Shown piece after piece: positions 40,159 through 48,599 of a DNA stretch of 64,000 bases. A program made the position numbers and the translations under genes. Each line of letters starts with the position of its first letter. Positions within the stretch are counted from its first letter, which is position 1. The notes under the pieces were generated by a model. It saw nothing but the letters and a program-made list of their open reading frames with translations, was not told the DNA's origin and did no database searches. Source of the stretch: Scatomorpha sp040765295 (GTDB taxonomy: Bacteria > Bacillota > Clostridia > Oscillospirales > Oscillospiraceae); the NCBI GenBank assembly GCA_040765295.1, contig JAXGSB010000001.1:496001-560000 (forward strand), given 5' to 3'.

Positions 40159-40193
40159 TGCGGGAGCATGCTCGGCATGCTCCCGCAAATTTT
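40159..40193. terminator. Bidirectional terminator
   Basis: A perfect 13-bp stem TGCGGGAGCATGC/GCATGCTCCCGCA with a TCG loop, followed by AATTTT. It lies between two convergent genes. Confidence 0.85.
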
Positions 40194-40203
40194 CAAGTTT
40201 AAT

Positions 40204-41400
40204 TCAAGGCTTTTTTATAAAGAACTGCAACACGAATACTGCGGAGCTTAGAGCCATCATTATGATGAAAAGCCCGTTGTAAGAGCCTGTTGCGGTTTGG
40301 ATTGCGCCGCCCATCAAAGGGCCCAAAATAGATGCGGGGATTACATTCAAGGTTATAACACTGAAGTTGAGAGGATAATTTTTCTTCCCATAGAATAGAG
40401 AAACAAAGGAAGAATTCATCGGGGGAATACTTCCGTAGCCCAAACCCAATATGACAGCGGCAACGAAAAACAGAGGAATATTTGCGGCGCTGTACGAGAT
40501 CATAAATACGGCAAAGGCCGCCAGCATCATAAGAGTTCCGTAAATCATGCTTACACGCCTGCCGAATCTATCGAAAATCATGCCTACAACAACTCTTCCC
40601 AAACCGTTAAATACAGAAACAACACCCGATGCCAATGTTGCAAGGGCAACGCTTGCGCCGATATCCTTGATACAGGTGCCGACATGGCCGATTATAGCAA
40701 GACCGGCTGCTGTGAGAACGGAAGCCCAGATGAAAAAGAGCCAAAAAGAAGTCCTGCCTAGCATCTGCAAGGGCGTAAGCTCCAAACCGTGCTCACCGGA
40801 GATGCCGCCGGCGTTTGTTTTAGGCTCGGGCAGGACGATGCCCTCTTCGGGAAGTCTAATCCAAAAAGAGCAAAGTAGAATAAGTGCCGGAAAAAGAGTG
40901 GCAAAGAGCGCAAAGGTTTTTCTCCACCCAATCGCGCCTATAAGCCCCGACGCTAAAGAACCCAAAATCAAGCTGCCGAGTCCGAAGCACATCAGAAGTA
41001 TGCCCGAAACCATGCCGGTTTTGTCGGGGTACCATTTGCTTACAGTGCTTATATCGGCATTATAGCTCAGACCGACGCCAAGACCGCAGAAGACCCCGTA
41101 TGACACATAAAGGCCCAGTAGGCTCGAAATTTTAGATGCCCCGAAAAATCCCATTGCGAGAAAAAGGGCGGAGAGAATAAAAGATGTTTTGGGTGAACCT
41201 TTTTTCTGAATAAATCCGCTCAAAACATTGCCGAGGCAGTAGCAGCTCATAGAAACTGTGAAGGCAACCGAAGTTTGTGTTCTGTTCCAGCCGAATTCGG
41301 CCTCCAAAGACGGAGCAAAAATAGACCAGGCGTAAATAAGGCCTATAAAAAGATAGACCAAAGCGCCGGCAAGCAGAGGTGCTGTTCTTTTAAGCTTCAT
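40204..41400 (-). CDS. MFS permease, oxalate/formate antiporter family
   Basis: 398 residues with twelve predicted membrane helices. The N terminus (LFIGLIYAWSIFAPSLEAEFGWNRTQTSVAFTVSM) and the loop YNADISTVSKWYPDKTGMVSGILLMCFGLGS are typical for OFA-type carriers of small organic acids. It is related to the truncated permease at 30642-31034. It lies between the two metal importers on the opposite strand; whether it moves an organic acid, a metal chelator or something else is open. Confidence 0.85.
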   Translation of the reverse strand: MKLKRTAPLLAGALVYLFIGLIYAWSIFAPSLEAEFGWNRTQTSVAFTVSMSCYCLGNVLSGFIQKKGSPKTSFILSALFLAMGFFGASKISSLLGLYVSYGVFCGLGVGLSYNADISTVSKWYPDKTGMVSGILLMCFGLGSLILGSLASGLIGAIGWRKTFALFATLFPALILLCSFWIRLPEEGIVLPEPKTNAGGISGEHGLELTPLQMLGRTSFWLFFIWASVLTAAGLAIIGHVGTCIKDIGASVALATLASGVVSVFNGLGRVVVGMIFDRFGRRVSMIYGTLMMLAAFAVFMISYSAANIPLFFVAAVILGLGYGSIPPMNSSFVSLFYGKKNYPLNFSVITLNVIPASILGPLMGGAIQTATGSYNGLFIIMMALSSAVFVLQFFIKKP

Positions 41401-41499
41401 ACTCTAAACCACCCTAAACTATAAATTATAATCAGTATAACAGAAAAAAGCTCACATTTAAATAAGGCATACCTGATTAATCCTAGCCGATATGAAGAA

Positions 41500-41524
41500 A
41501 AATGCTGCCGCCATTTTGGCGGCA
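41500..41524 (-). terminator. Terminator of the FmdE-family gene
   Basis: On the minus strand TGCCGCCA pairs with TGGCGGCA (41524-41517 and 41513-41506), followed by CATTTTTC. Confidence 0.75.
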
Positions 41525-41547
41525 ATAATTCTCTTTATCTTATGTTT

Positions 41548-42063
41548 TTATCTGGTCTTTTCCTCACAGGTCATGCAGACGGGTTCTCCGTTTAAAATTC
41601 TCAAATGCGTCTCCCTGCAGCTCTCTCCGCACAAAGAGCATTTTCCGCTACCCACAGGCTTATAAACGTCGGGAGGCGCGGCAAGACTTGTTTCGCTCCG
41701 GATAAAAACCTCATCAAAGGGTGCTTCGAGTATAAAAATTTTCATTTCATCTCTGCTCATATCATCAGGCAACGCTTTTAAGATAAGTCTCACACTCTTG
41801 CCGCTGTGGCGGTCATAGAAATTAAAGGCTGTTTTTCCCATATCCTTAAGCTCGAGGTTGCCGTTGCCCACCGTAGCGCCGAATGCCATCTGCACACCGT
41901 CCAGATGGCAGGCCCTGCCCTCCGCAATGCAGTAAAGATGGTGCCCACGGCTTTCAATTTCCAAGATGCGATTTGCCTCAAAGCCGGCTCGAACCCCAAT
42001 GGCAAGACCGGGACAGTGGTGTCCATGAAGCATGCCGGCTTTTTCGTATAGCTCACGAATCAT
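41548..42063 (-). CDS. FmdE-family protein with C-terminal zinc ribbon
   Basis: 171 residues. The N-terminal about 130 residues match the FmdE family (named after a protein co-encoded with molybdenum formylmethanofuran dehydrogenase): GMLHGHHCPGLAIGVRAGFEA at the start with the conserved HGHxCPG, then ACHLDGVQMAFGATVGNGNLELKDMGKTAFNFYDR. The C terminus is a treble-clef or ribbon, CSLCGESC...CMTCEE. It is divergent from importer 2, with the C/G palindrome between, so the two are probably co-regulated. The biochemical role of FmdE proteins is not established; metal or cofactor handling is a guess from context. Confidence 0.82.
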   Translation of the reverse strand: MIRELYEKAGMLHGHHCPGLAIGVRAGFEANRILEIESRGHHLYCIAEGRACHLDGVQMAFGATVGNGNLELKDMGKTAFNFYDRHSGKSVRLILKALPDDMSRDEMKIFILEAPFDEVFIRSETSLAAPPDVYKPVGSGKCSLCGESCRETHLRILNGEPVCMTCEEKTR

Positions 42064-42207
42064 AGTTTTGCCTCGCTTTCCAAAATATCTGAAACTACTC
42101 CTATAATTCTAGCACAGTCTCGCTTTATATCCCAGAAATTTATATTAACAAGGACTTTCCCAAAGTAAGCCTGCGGTCAAATTAAACAAATTTGTTATAA
42201 ATAATGA

Positions 42208-42219
42208 CCCCCCGGGGGG
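42208..42219. promoter_or_regulatory. C6G6 palindrome between FmdE gene and importer 2
   Basis: A perfect palindrome of six C and six G in an AT-rich divergent intergenic region. It resembles the site at 36406, sharing AAT before and TTG after. It lies 94 nt before the ATPase start and 145 nt before the FmdE start. Confidence 0.55.
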
Positions 42220-42301
42220 CTTGTTGACTTATCTCATAGCTGGTATCCTCAAAGTCGAGTTTGAAAAACCCTATCTATTATCGGGGCCAAGAGGTGTTTT
42301 A

Positions 42302-43093
42302 ATGGGTCTTGAAGTTAAAGATTTAAGCTTTAAGTACGAAAAAGAAATTTTAAAAGATATTTGCCTTAAATTGGAAAAAGGCTCTTTTTGCGCGCTTCTG
42401 GGAATAAACGGAAGCGGAAAATCAACACTGCTGAAAAACATTGTAAACATACTTAAGCCATATAAAGGCTGTGTATATTATGACGGAAAGGACATAAAAG
42501 ATTATAAGCGGCGCGAGCTTGCCCAAACAATGTCCTATGTGGCTCAGAACGAAGCCGTTCAAAAAGTGAGGGTTTACGATTCAATTTTAATAGGAAGAAA
42601 GCCGTATATTAAATATTTTCCCACCGAAAACGACCATAAGATAGTGTGCGAAATTATGGAATATCTGGGCCTTCAGGAATTTGCGCTCAGATATACCGAT
42701 GAACTCAGCGGCGGGGAGGCTCAAAAGGTTTTAATAGCTCGCGCCCTCGCTCAGGAACCCGAGGTTCTTCTGCTTGACGAGCCGACCTCGGCGCTCGATC
42801 TTAAGAATCAGCTCGATGTAATGGACATGGTTAAAAAATATTGCGAACATAACAACATCATGACCATAATATCGATTCACGATATAAATCTCTCTCTCAG
42901 ATACGCCACTGATTTTATACTGCTTAAGGATAAGGAGATTTTCAAATATGGCGGCTTAGAGCTTATCACACCGGAGAACATATCCGAGGTTTATCAGATA
43001 GACCTCAAAATATATGAGCTCGACGGCGGAATGTTTGTGGTGCCTATAAGGCAGCTTAATGAAGCTGCCGACTCAGAGAGAAGGGTTGGATAA
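42302..43093 (+). CDS. Metal-chelate ABC importer 2, ATP-binding protein
   Basis: 263 residues, FecE/BtuD type. Walker A LGINGSGKST, Q-loop SYVAQNEA, signature LSGGEAQK and Walker B VLLLDEPTSALD. The ATG at 42302 is preferred (AGAGGTG upstream); an in-frame TTG at 42221 would begin right next to the palindrome and add 27 residues without homology. Here the ATPase gene comes first, unlike in importer 1. Confidence 0.9.
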   Translation: MGLEVKDLSFKYEKEILKDICLKLEKGSFCALLGINGSGKSTLLKNIVNILKPYKGCVYYDGKDIKDYKRRELAQTMSYVAQNEAVQKVRVYDSILIGRKPYIKYFPTENDHKIVCEIMEYLGLQEFALRYTDELSGGEAQKVLIARALAQEPEVLLLDEPTSALDLKNQLDVMDMVKKYCEHNNIMTIISIHDINLSLRYATDFILLKDKEIFKYGGLELITPENISEVYQIDLKIYELDGGMFVVPIRQLNEAADSERRVG

Positions 43094-43097
43094 ACAA

Positions 43098-44189
43098 ATG
43101 AGTTGCATGGAAAAAGTATTAGAGAAAGTTCCCGAAAGGAACAGCACGATTGAATATAAGGGTTATCAAAAGAAGATAATCAACATTCTTATTATAATGG
43201 CAATTTCGATAGTTGTTTTGATGTATGTGGTTCTCAGGATGGGCGTATCCGATATAACGGTGCAGAACATCATCGAAACCCTCATGGGCAAAGGCACAGA
43301 TGTTATGAAAACAATAATCTGGAAAATAAGGATGCCCAGAATAGTCGGAGCTGTTGTAGCGGGAGCGGCGCTCTCGCTCGCCGGCTGTATCATGCAAAAC
43401 AACCTTAAAAACCCGCTTGCTTCCCCCTCAACTCTGGGTGTTACAAGCGCGGCGGCTTTCGGCGCAAACTTTGCAATAATTTTTTTGGGCTCCGGCAGTT
43501 TTCAGAGCGGAAACTCCGATGCGGTTATGATAGTTCATCCCTATGTTGTAACTCTTAACGCCTTTATATTCTCAATGATAGCTGTTTTTATTATCATGGC
43601 GCTTGCCAAACTGCGTATGTTCACTCCGAATGTGATAATCCTCGTCGGCGTGGCCATAAGCTCGCTTTTTAGCGCGGGAACAACCTTTCTGCAATATTTT
43701 GCCAATGAGGCAAAGCTCGCAACAGCGGTATTTTGGACTTTCGGAAATTTAGGCAGAGTTTCGTGGAAAGAACTGGGCATAATGAGCATGGCTTTAGTAG
43801 CGGCATCCGCCTATTTCATGTTCCGAAGCTGGGACTACAACGCCATGATTAACGGAGACGACTGCGCCAAAAGTCTTGGAGTAAACACCAGAAATGTCAG
43901 ACTCGGCGGCATGTTTTTCTCATCCTTGCTGGTTGCAATCGCCGTTTCGTTTATGGGCATAATCAGCTTTATAGGTCTTATAAGCCCGCAGATAATGAGG
44001 AGAATAATAGGCAACGACCACAGGTTTTTAATACCCGGTTCGGCTCTTTTCGGAAGCCTTATACTTCTTGTTTCGGACACTGTAGCTCGAACAATCATCT
44101 CGCCGGTAATCCTTCCGGTCGGAGTTATAACATCTTTTATGGGCGCTCCATTATTCATATATATACTTATGCGCGACTATAAAAATTAG
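43098..44189 (+). CDS. Metal-chelate ABC importer 2, FecCD-type permease
   Basis: About 363 residues, about ten membrane helices. Family segments IIWKIRMPRIVGAVVAGAALSLAGCIMQNNLKNPLASPSTLGVTSAA and GIISFIGLISPQIMRRIIGNDH match those of importer 1 closely, so the two permeases are paralogues. I chose the ATG at 43098, 4 nt after the ATPase stop; the frame is open further upstream inside the ATPase gene. Confidence 0.9.
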   Translation: MSCMEKVLEKVPERNSTIEYKGYQKKIINILIIMAISIVVLMYVVLRMGVSDITVQNIIETLMGKGTDVMKTIIWKIRMPRIVGAVVAGAALSLAGCIMQNNLKNPLASPSTLGVTSAAAFGANFAIIFLGSGSFQSGNSDAVMIVHPYVVTLNAFIFSMIAVFIIMALAKLRMFTPNVIILVGVAISSLFSAGTTFLQYFANEAKLATAVFWTFGNLGRVSWKELGIMSMALVAASAYFMFRSWDYNAMINGDDCAKSLGVNTRNVRLGGMFFSSLLVAIAVSFMGIISFIGLISPQIMRRIIGNDHRFLIPGSALFGSLILLVSDTVARTIISPVILPVGVITSFMGAPLFIYILMRDYKN

Positions 44190-44200
44190 GAGGAATCACA

Positions 44201-45373
44201 ATGAAATCAATGCTGAAAAAGTATCTTTCGCTTCTCCTCGCAATTATGCTGTTCGTGTCGCTGGCAGCATGCGGGGCAAACGACAAGGCAGGTGAAGAAA
44301 AGCCTGCCGAGCCTGCAGCACAAGCCGAGAGTGAAGAGAAGATAGTTTTCACGGACATGGCCGGAAGAGAAATAACTCTCGAAAAGCCTGCAACCCGCGC
44401 CATCGCGGACAGCCCCAACACACTCAGACTCTATACCTATGTAATGGGGCCCGAGAATCTTTTGGGAATTTCGCCGAGAGATGTCAAAGGCGCTAGGAGA
44501 ATGCCCTATGCCATTGCCAACCGCGAAGAATTTATGAAGTTAAAGCATTTCGGCGGTGAATATTCGGTGGATAACTTTGAAGAAGTTCTGCTTTCAGAGC
44601 CCGACATTTTCTTCTCTTCAAGCAAGGAAGCTGCCGAATACGACAAGATTCAGGAAAAAATCTGCGCTCCCGTTGTTGCTCTCAATCAGGGCGGCGGAGT
44701 TGTCTTCGACCCCATACTGTATCAGTCAATAGAAATCATCGGCAAAGCCATGGGCAGGGAAGAGAGAGCCCAAGAAGTCATCGACTACATGGAGGGCCTC
44801 AAAAAGGACCTCAACGATAGAACAAAAGATATTCCCGAGGACGAAAGAGCGCTTGTTTATGCGGGCGGCCTCGCTTGGAACGGACCTCACGGTATTGAGG
44901 GTACAAGAGAAAACTATCCCCTTTTCGATGCCGTAAACGCTAAGAACGTTGTAACGGGAATAAACAAAGACGGCTTGGTCGAGATTGACAAGGAACAGCT
45001 CCTTGAGTGGGACCCCGAGTTTATTTTCATCGACCTTGCCAGCATCGACCTAATTCAAAACGACTTCAACCAGAATCCCGCTTTCTACAAGTCCCTCAGA
45101 GCCTTTAAAGAAGGCAAGGTATATGCGCAGCTGCCCTTCGTGTGGTGCAATGTCAACGTCGACACAGCTATGGCAAACGCCTTCTACATAGGCAAAATAG
45201 TATATCCCGACAAGTTTGAAGATCTTGATCCCATAAAGAAGGCCAATGAAATCTACAAGTTCCTCGTAGGGCGCGAGGTCTATGACGAGTTAGTGAAAGA
45301 TGAGTTCGGAGGCTTCCAGCAGGTAACACTTGAAGACCTCGAGGCAAACAAATTCTTTAAAGCTGCAAACTAA
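44201..45373 (+). CDS. Metal-chelate ABC importer 2, substrate-binding lipoprotein
   Basis: 390 residues. Signal peptide with lipobox LAAC at about residue 24, then a Glu/Ala/Pro linker and the FecB-type fold starting KIVFTDMAGREITLEKPATRAIA. The C-terminal end FGGFQQVTLEDLEANKFF parallels importer 1. The ribosome site TAGGAGG precedes the ATG, 11 nt after the permease gene. Confidence 0.9.
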   Translation: MKSMLKKYLSLLLAIMLFVSLAACGANDKAGEEKPAEPAAQAESEEKIVFTDMAGREITLEKPATRAIADSPNTLRLYTYVMGPENLLGISPRDVKGARRMPYAIANREEFMKLKHFGGEYSVDNFEEVLLSEPDIFFSSSKEAAEYDKIQEKICAPVVALNQGGGVVFDPILYQSIEIIGKAMGREERAQEVIDYMEGLKKDLNDRTKDIPEDERALVYAGGLAWNGPHGIEGTRENYPLFDAVNAKNVVTGINKDGLVEIDKEQLLEWDPEFIFIDLASIDLIQNDFNQNPAFYKSLRAFKEGKVYAQLPFVWCNVNVDTAMANAFYIGKIVYPDKFEDLDPIKKANEIYKFLVGREVYDELVKDEFGGFQQVTLEDLEANKFFKAAN

Positions 45374-45410
45374 ATAAGATTATTACATCTCGTTTTTTCT
45401 CCCTAAAAAG

Positions 45411-45445
45411 CCGGCGCCGCCCTAAAAAGCGGCGTCGGTGATTTT
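45411..45445 (+). terminator. Terminator of importer 2 operon
   Basis: A 10-bp stem CCGGCGCCGC/GCGGCGTCGG (one G-U pair) with an 8-nt loop, followed by TGATTTTA. Confidence 0.7.
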
Positions 45446-45530
45446 ATGCGATTATCCATAAGCAACTTAACGGTCAGACTTGAAATTATGCCCGTAATCT
45501 AGGATAATAAAGAAAAAACGGAGCATGTTT

Positions 45531-46187
45531 ATGAAATATAAAACTGTAATTTTCGATCTTGACGGAACTTTATTAAATACCCTCGACGACATAAGAGACA
45601 GCCTGAATGTCGCGCTCTTAAAATTCGGCTTTAAAGAGAGAAGCTTGGAAGAGGTTAGAAAGGCGGTCGGGTACGCCTCAAAGGAGCTTTTGGCGAGAAC
45701 ATTGGAGGGCGGACACAAAAACCCGCAGTTGCAAACCGTTTTAGATTATTACTTAGAATATTATGAGAAACACAGCAATATAAAAACAAAGCCGTACGAA
45801 GGAATAATAGAGCTTTTAGAGGAACTTCGCAAACAGGGAATCAGAGTGGCAATAGTTTCCAACAAGCCGCAGGAAGCTGTTTCAATCTTAAACAGGGAAA
45901 TTTTCGGCAATCTTGTGGAACTTGCAATCGGCGAGAGCGCAGAGCTCCCGAGAAAGCCGAATCCCGCCATGCTTCTTAAAGCGGTTGAACTGCTCGGCTG
46001 CGCCAAAGAAGAATGCGTCTATGTCGGCGATACCGAGGTTGATGTGCAAACTGCCCGAAATGCCGAAATGGATATTATCGTTGTGCTCTGGGGCTTCAGA
46101 ACAAAGGACGAGCTTTTAAAAACCGGAGCAAAAACATTTGCGGCCGACACTGAAGAGCTGGGCAGAATAATCAGACAGGGGAGCTAA
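45531..46187 (+). CDS. HAD-family hydrolase (phosphoglycolate phosphatase-like)
   Basis: 218 residues. Motif I VIFDLDGTLLNT with the nucleophile Asp, motif II VAIVSNKP, Lys in PRKPNPAMLLKAVELL and motif IV YVGDTEVDVQTARNA. It resembles Gph/PpaX-type phosphatases. I chose the ATG at 45531 because CGGAG sits 7 nt upstream, rather than the ATG six bases earlier. The stop codon falls within the 26-bp target repeat of the next insertion sequence, so the gene itself was spared. Confidence 0.85.
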   Translation: MKYKTVIFDLDGTLLNTLDDIRDSLNVALLKFGFKERSLEEVRKAVGYASKELLARTLEGGHKNPQLQTVLDYYLEYYEKHSNIKTKPYEGIIELLEELRKQGIRVAIVSNKPQEAVSILNREIFGNLVELAIGESAELPRKPNPAMLLKAVELLGCAKEECVYVGDTEVDVQTARNAEMDIIVVLWGFRTKDELLKTGAKTFAADTEELGRIIRQGS

Positions 46188-46199
46188 GGTGCAGGGCAA

Positions 46200-47382
46200 T
46201 GTAATGCGATAATACATATGTGACACAATAAAAAAGAAAAAGAGAGTCCTTTGGTATAATAGATTTGCAAGAATCGTTAACCAAGAAAGAAAGGAGCTCT
46301 CTCATGAAAAGTATAACAGAAGGCATGCGTCACCGCAAGCGTATTGTAACATACGCAATCAGACACAATAACAATGCCCAGGCAGCGAGAAAGTATCACA
46401 CAACAAGGCAATATGTTAGCTATTGGAGAAAACGTTACGATGGTACTCTTGAATCACTAAGGAAAAAGTCAAGGAGACCTCGTTCTCATCCAAATCAGCA
46501 TACAGAGTCGGAAATTGCGCTTATTCGACATATGTATCGTCATCACAACTATCGTGGTCTTGCTCATGTTTATAGGAAGTGTTGCGACGAAGGCTATACC
46601 CGCTCGTATGACTCAATGTGCAGACAGATAAGGAAGAAGCAGCTTGACAAGCCCAAAAAGAAAGCATGTCGGAAGAAAAAGGTATCCAAGAAAATCAGAG
46701 AAGCCGAATATCCGGGTCAATTAGTACAAATGGATATTAAATATATACCTGTTGAATGCATCGGTTTTGCAAGTTATCATTCACGGTACTATCAAATAAC
46801 AGCTATAGATGTATTCTCACGAAAAAGAGTTTTAAGTATAGTTAACGAGAACAGTACTTACACAACGAGTAGCTTTTTAGAAACTTTGGAAGATAAGATT
46901 GGCTTCAAGATAGAACATCTTCAGACGGATAACGGTAAAGAATTTTGCAATGATCCGGAACAAACCGACAAGAAATCCCGATTTGAAAAGATGATGAAAA
47001 AACTGGAGATTAAGCACATCCGGACAGCTCCATACAGTCCATGGGAAAATGGTCATGTTGAAAGAAGTCATAGAGAAGATGAAGAACGATTTTACCGAAA
47101 AAGACGATTTGTCAGTGAAGAAGAGATGATAAAAGCAGTCAAACGTCATGAAAGCATTAGTAACGGAACATATCGTAAGGTTCTTGATTTTAAAAGTTCC
47201 GAAGAAGTCATTCAAGAATACTTTGAAAACGCTTCTTAGGATTATATTTCATCTATCGCCTTCGTCAAGGGACGCCTTGCTTAAATCCTTGACAAAATGC
47301 TCGGATGAAATGAGATAAATTTAAAGCGATTTTGTAAACTATTTTTTATGGGCTTGTGTCACAAATGTTTGACTTCTATACA
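46200..47382 (+). mobile_element. Insertion sequence copy B (1183 bp)
   Basis: Same length, ends and gene as copy A at 33141, in the same orientation 13 kb away. Its target duplication differs from that of copy A, so the two inserted independently. Confidence 0.92.
46304..47239 (+). CDS. DDE transposase of insertion sequence copy B
   Basis: Encodes the same 311-residue protein as copy A. All three acidic catalytic residues and the helix-turn-helix are present. Same ribosome site AAAGGAG before the ATG at 46304. Confidence 0.92.
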   Translation: MKSITEGMRHRKRIVTYAIRHNNNAQAARKYHTTRQYVSYWRKRYDGTLESLRKKSRRPRSHPNQHTESEIALIRHMYRHHNYRGLAHVYRKCCDEGYTRSYDSMCRQIRKKQLDKPKKKACRKKKVSKKIREAEYPGQLVQMDIKYIPVECIGFASYHSRYYQITAIDVFSRKRVLSIVNENSTYTTSSFLETLEDKIGFKIEHLQTDNGKEFCNDPEQTDKKSRFEKMMKKLEIKHIRTAPYSPWENGHVERSHREDEERFYRKRRFVSEEEMIKAVKRHESISNGTYRKVLDFKSSEEVIQEYFENAS

Positions 47383-47477
47383 GGACAGGGGAGCTAAGGT
47401 GCAGGGCAATGTATTTACAATCCCGAGCTTTTTATATATACTGATATGTCGATAAACTAAATAAAGGTTGCTTATAT

Positions 47478-48593
47478 ATGCTTGAATTTGAAGAATACCG
47501 GCAAAAACTTTTGGCTCTCGGGCCGCAGATTGCGGATCTGGCCGAGGCTCTCAGACTCAAATATGCCAAGGAGAGAATAGCCGAAATACAAAAGGAATCC
47601 GAGGATCCCGACTTTTGGAAGGATATAGAGAAGAGCCAAAAACTCAATAAAGAGCTCAAAAACCTTAAACAAAAGTGCCGGAAGCACGAAAAACTCGAAA
47701 ACAGCTTGAACGATTTTTTAGCTCTCTGCGAGATGGCTCTGGAGGAAGAGGACAGCAGTATGCTTGGCGAACTCAAGGAGGGCTACGAAGAGCTCGAAGA
47801 AGAGCTGGAGAGCGCCAGACTCGATGCCTTGCTCACAGGTGAATACGACTCCAACAACGCCATAATGACATTGCACGCCGGAGCCGGCGGCACCGAAGCT
47901 CAGGACTGGACGAGCATGCTATACAGAATGTACACAAGATGGGCAGAGCGTCAAGGCTACTCATATACCGTTCTGGATTTGCTCGACGGCGAGGAAGCGG
48001 GTATAAAGTCGGTGACGTTAAAAATAGAGGGCATGAATGCCTACGGTTACCTAAGAAGTGAGCACGGGGTTCACAGGCTTGTAAGGATTTCGCCTTTCGA
48101 CTCCTCAGGGCGCAGGCACACAAGCTTTGCCGCTGTGGAAATAATGCCCGAGATAGAAAATGACAGCGATATAGAGCTTAAAGACGAAGATATAAGGATG
48201 GATGTTTTCCGCTCCTCAGGCGCAGGCGGCCAGAAGGTCAACAAAACCTCCAGCGCCGTAAGACTTACGCACATACCCAGCGGCATCGCGGTCTCAAGCC
48301 AAGTCGAGCGCAGCCAGTTTCAGAATCTGGAGAACTGCAAGTCCATGCTGAGAGCGAGGCTTGCCGAGATAAAGGAACGCGAGCACCTCGAGAAGATTTC
48401 GGATATCAAGGGTGTGCAGATGAAGATAGAGTGGGGCAGTCAGATAAGGTCATATGTGTTCATGCCCTACACTCTGGCAAAAGATATGCGCACAGGCTAT
48501 GAAAACGGAAACATAACAGCCGTTATGGACGGCGACATAGGCGGCTTTATAAATGCATATCTCAAGTATAAAGCCGGCGGAGATAGGGAGTAA
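47478..48593 (+). CDS. prfB: Peptide chain release factor 2
   Basis: 371 residues encoded in one uninterrupted frame. Domain motifs: SPF tripeptide in RISPFDSSGRRHTSF (recognises UGA/UAA) and GGQ in SSGAGGQKVNKTSSAVRL (peptide hydrolysis). The N-terminal coiled coil is complete. The usual in-frame TGA with CTTTGA slippage around codon 25 is absent; the equivalent region reads EALRLKYAKERI. The ribosome site is weak (AAAGG). The gene lies directly downstream of insertion sequence copy B, so its promoter region may have been affected. Confidence 0.94.
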   Translation: MLEFEEYRQKLLALGPQIADLAEALRLKYAKERIAEIQKESEDPDFWKDIEKSQKLNKELKNLKQKCRKHEKLENSLNDFLALCEMALEEEDSSMLGELKEGYEELEEELESARLDALLTGEYDSNNAIMTLHAGAGGTEAQDWTSMLYRMYTRWAERQGYSYTVLDLLDGEEAGIKSVTLKIEGMNAYGYLRSEHGVHRLVRISPFDSSGRRHTSFAAVEIMPEIENDSDIELKDEDIRMDVFRSSGAGGQKVNKTSSAVRLTHIPSGIAVSSQVERSQFQNLENCKSMLRARLAEIKEREHLEKISDIKGVQMKIEWGSQIRSYVFMPYTLAKDMRTGYENGNITAVMDGDIGGFINAYLKYKAGGDRE

Positions 48594-48599
48594 GAGAGA

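Larger units (their letters stand above)
46174..47409. repeat. 26-bp target duplication around insertion sequence copy B
   Basis: 46174-46199 is repeated exactly at 47384-47409. The left copy covers the last codons and stop of the HAD gene. One extra G (47383) lies between the element end and the right copy, so the true element boundary could be one base off or the duplication 27 bp with one mismatch. Confidence 0.9.

Noticed and set aside
33141..47382. A composite transposon made of the two 1183-bp elements carrying the importer island
   Set aside because: Each copy has its own distinct target duplication directly at its ends, so each inserted separately; no outer duplication around the whole 14-kb segment is seen.
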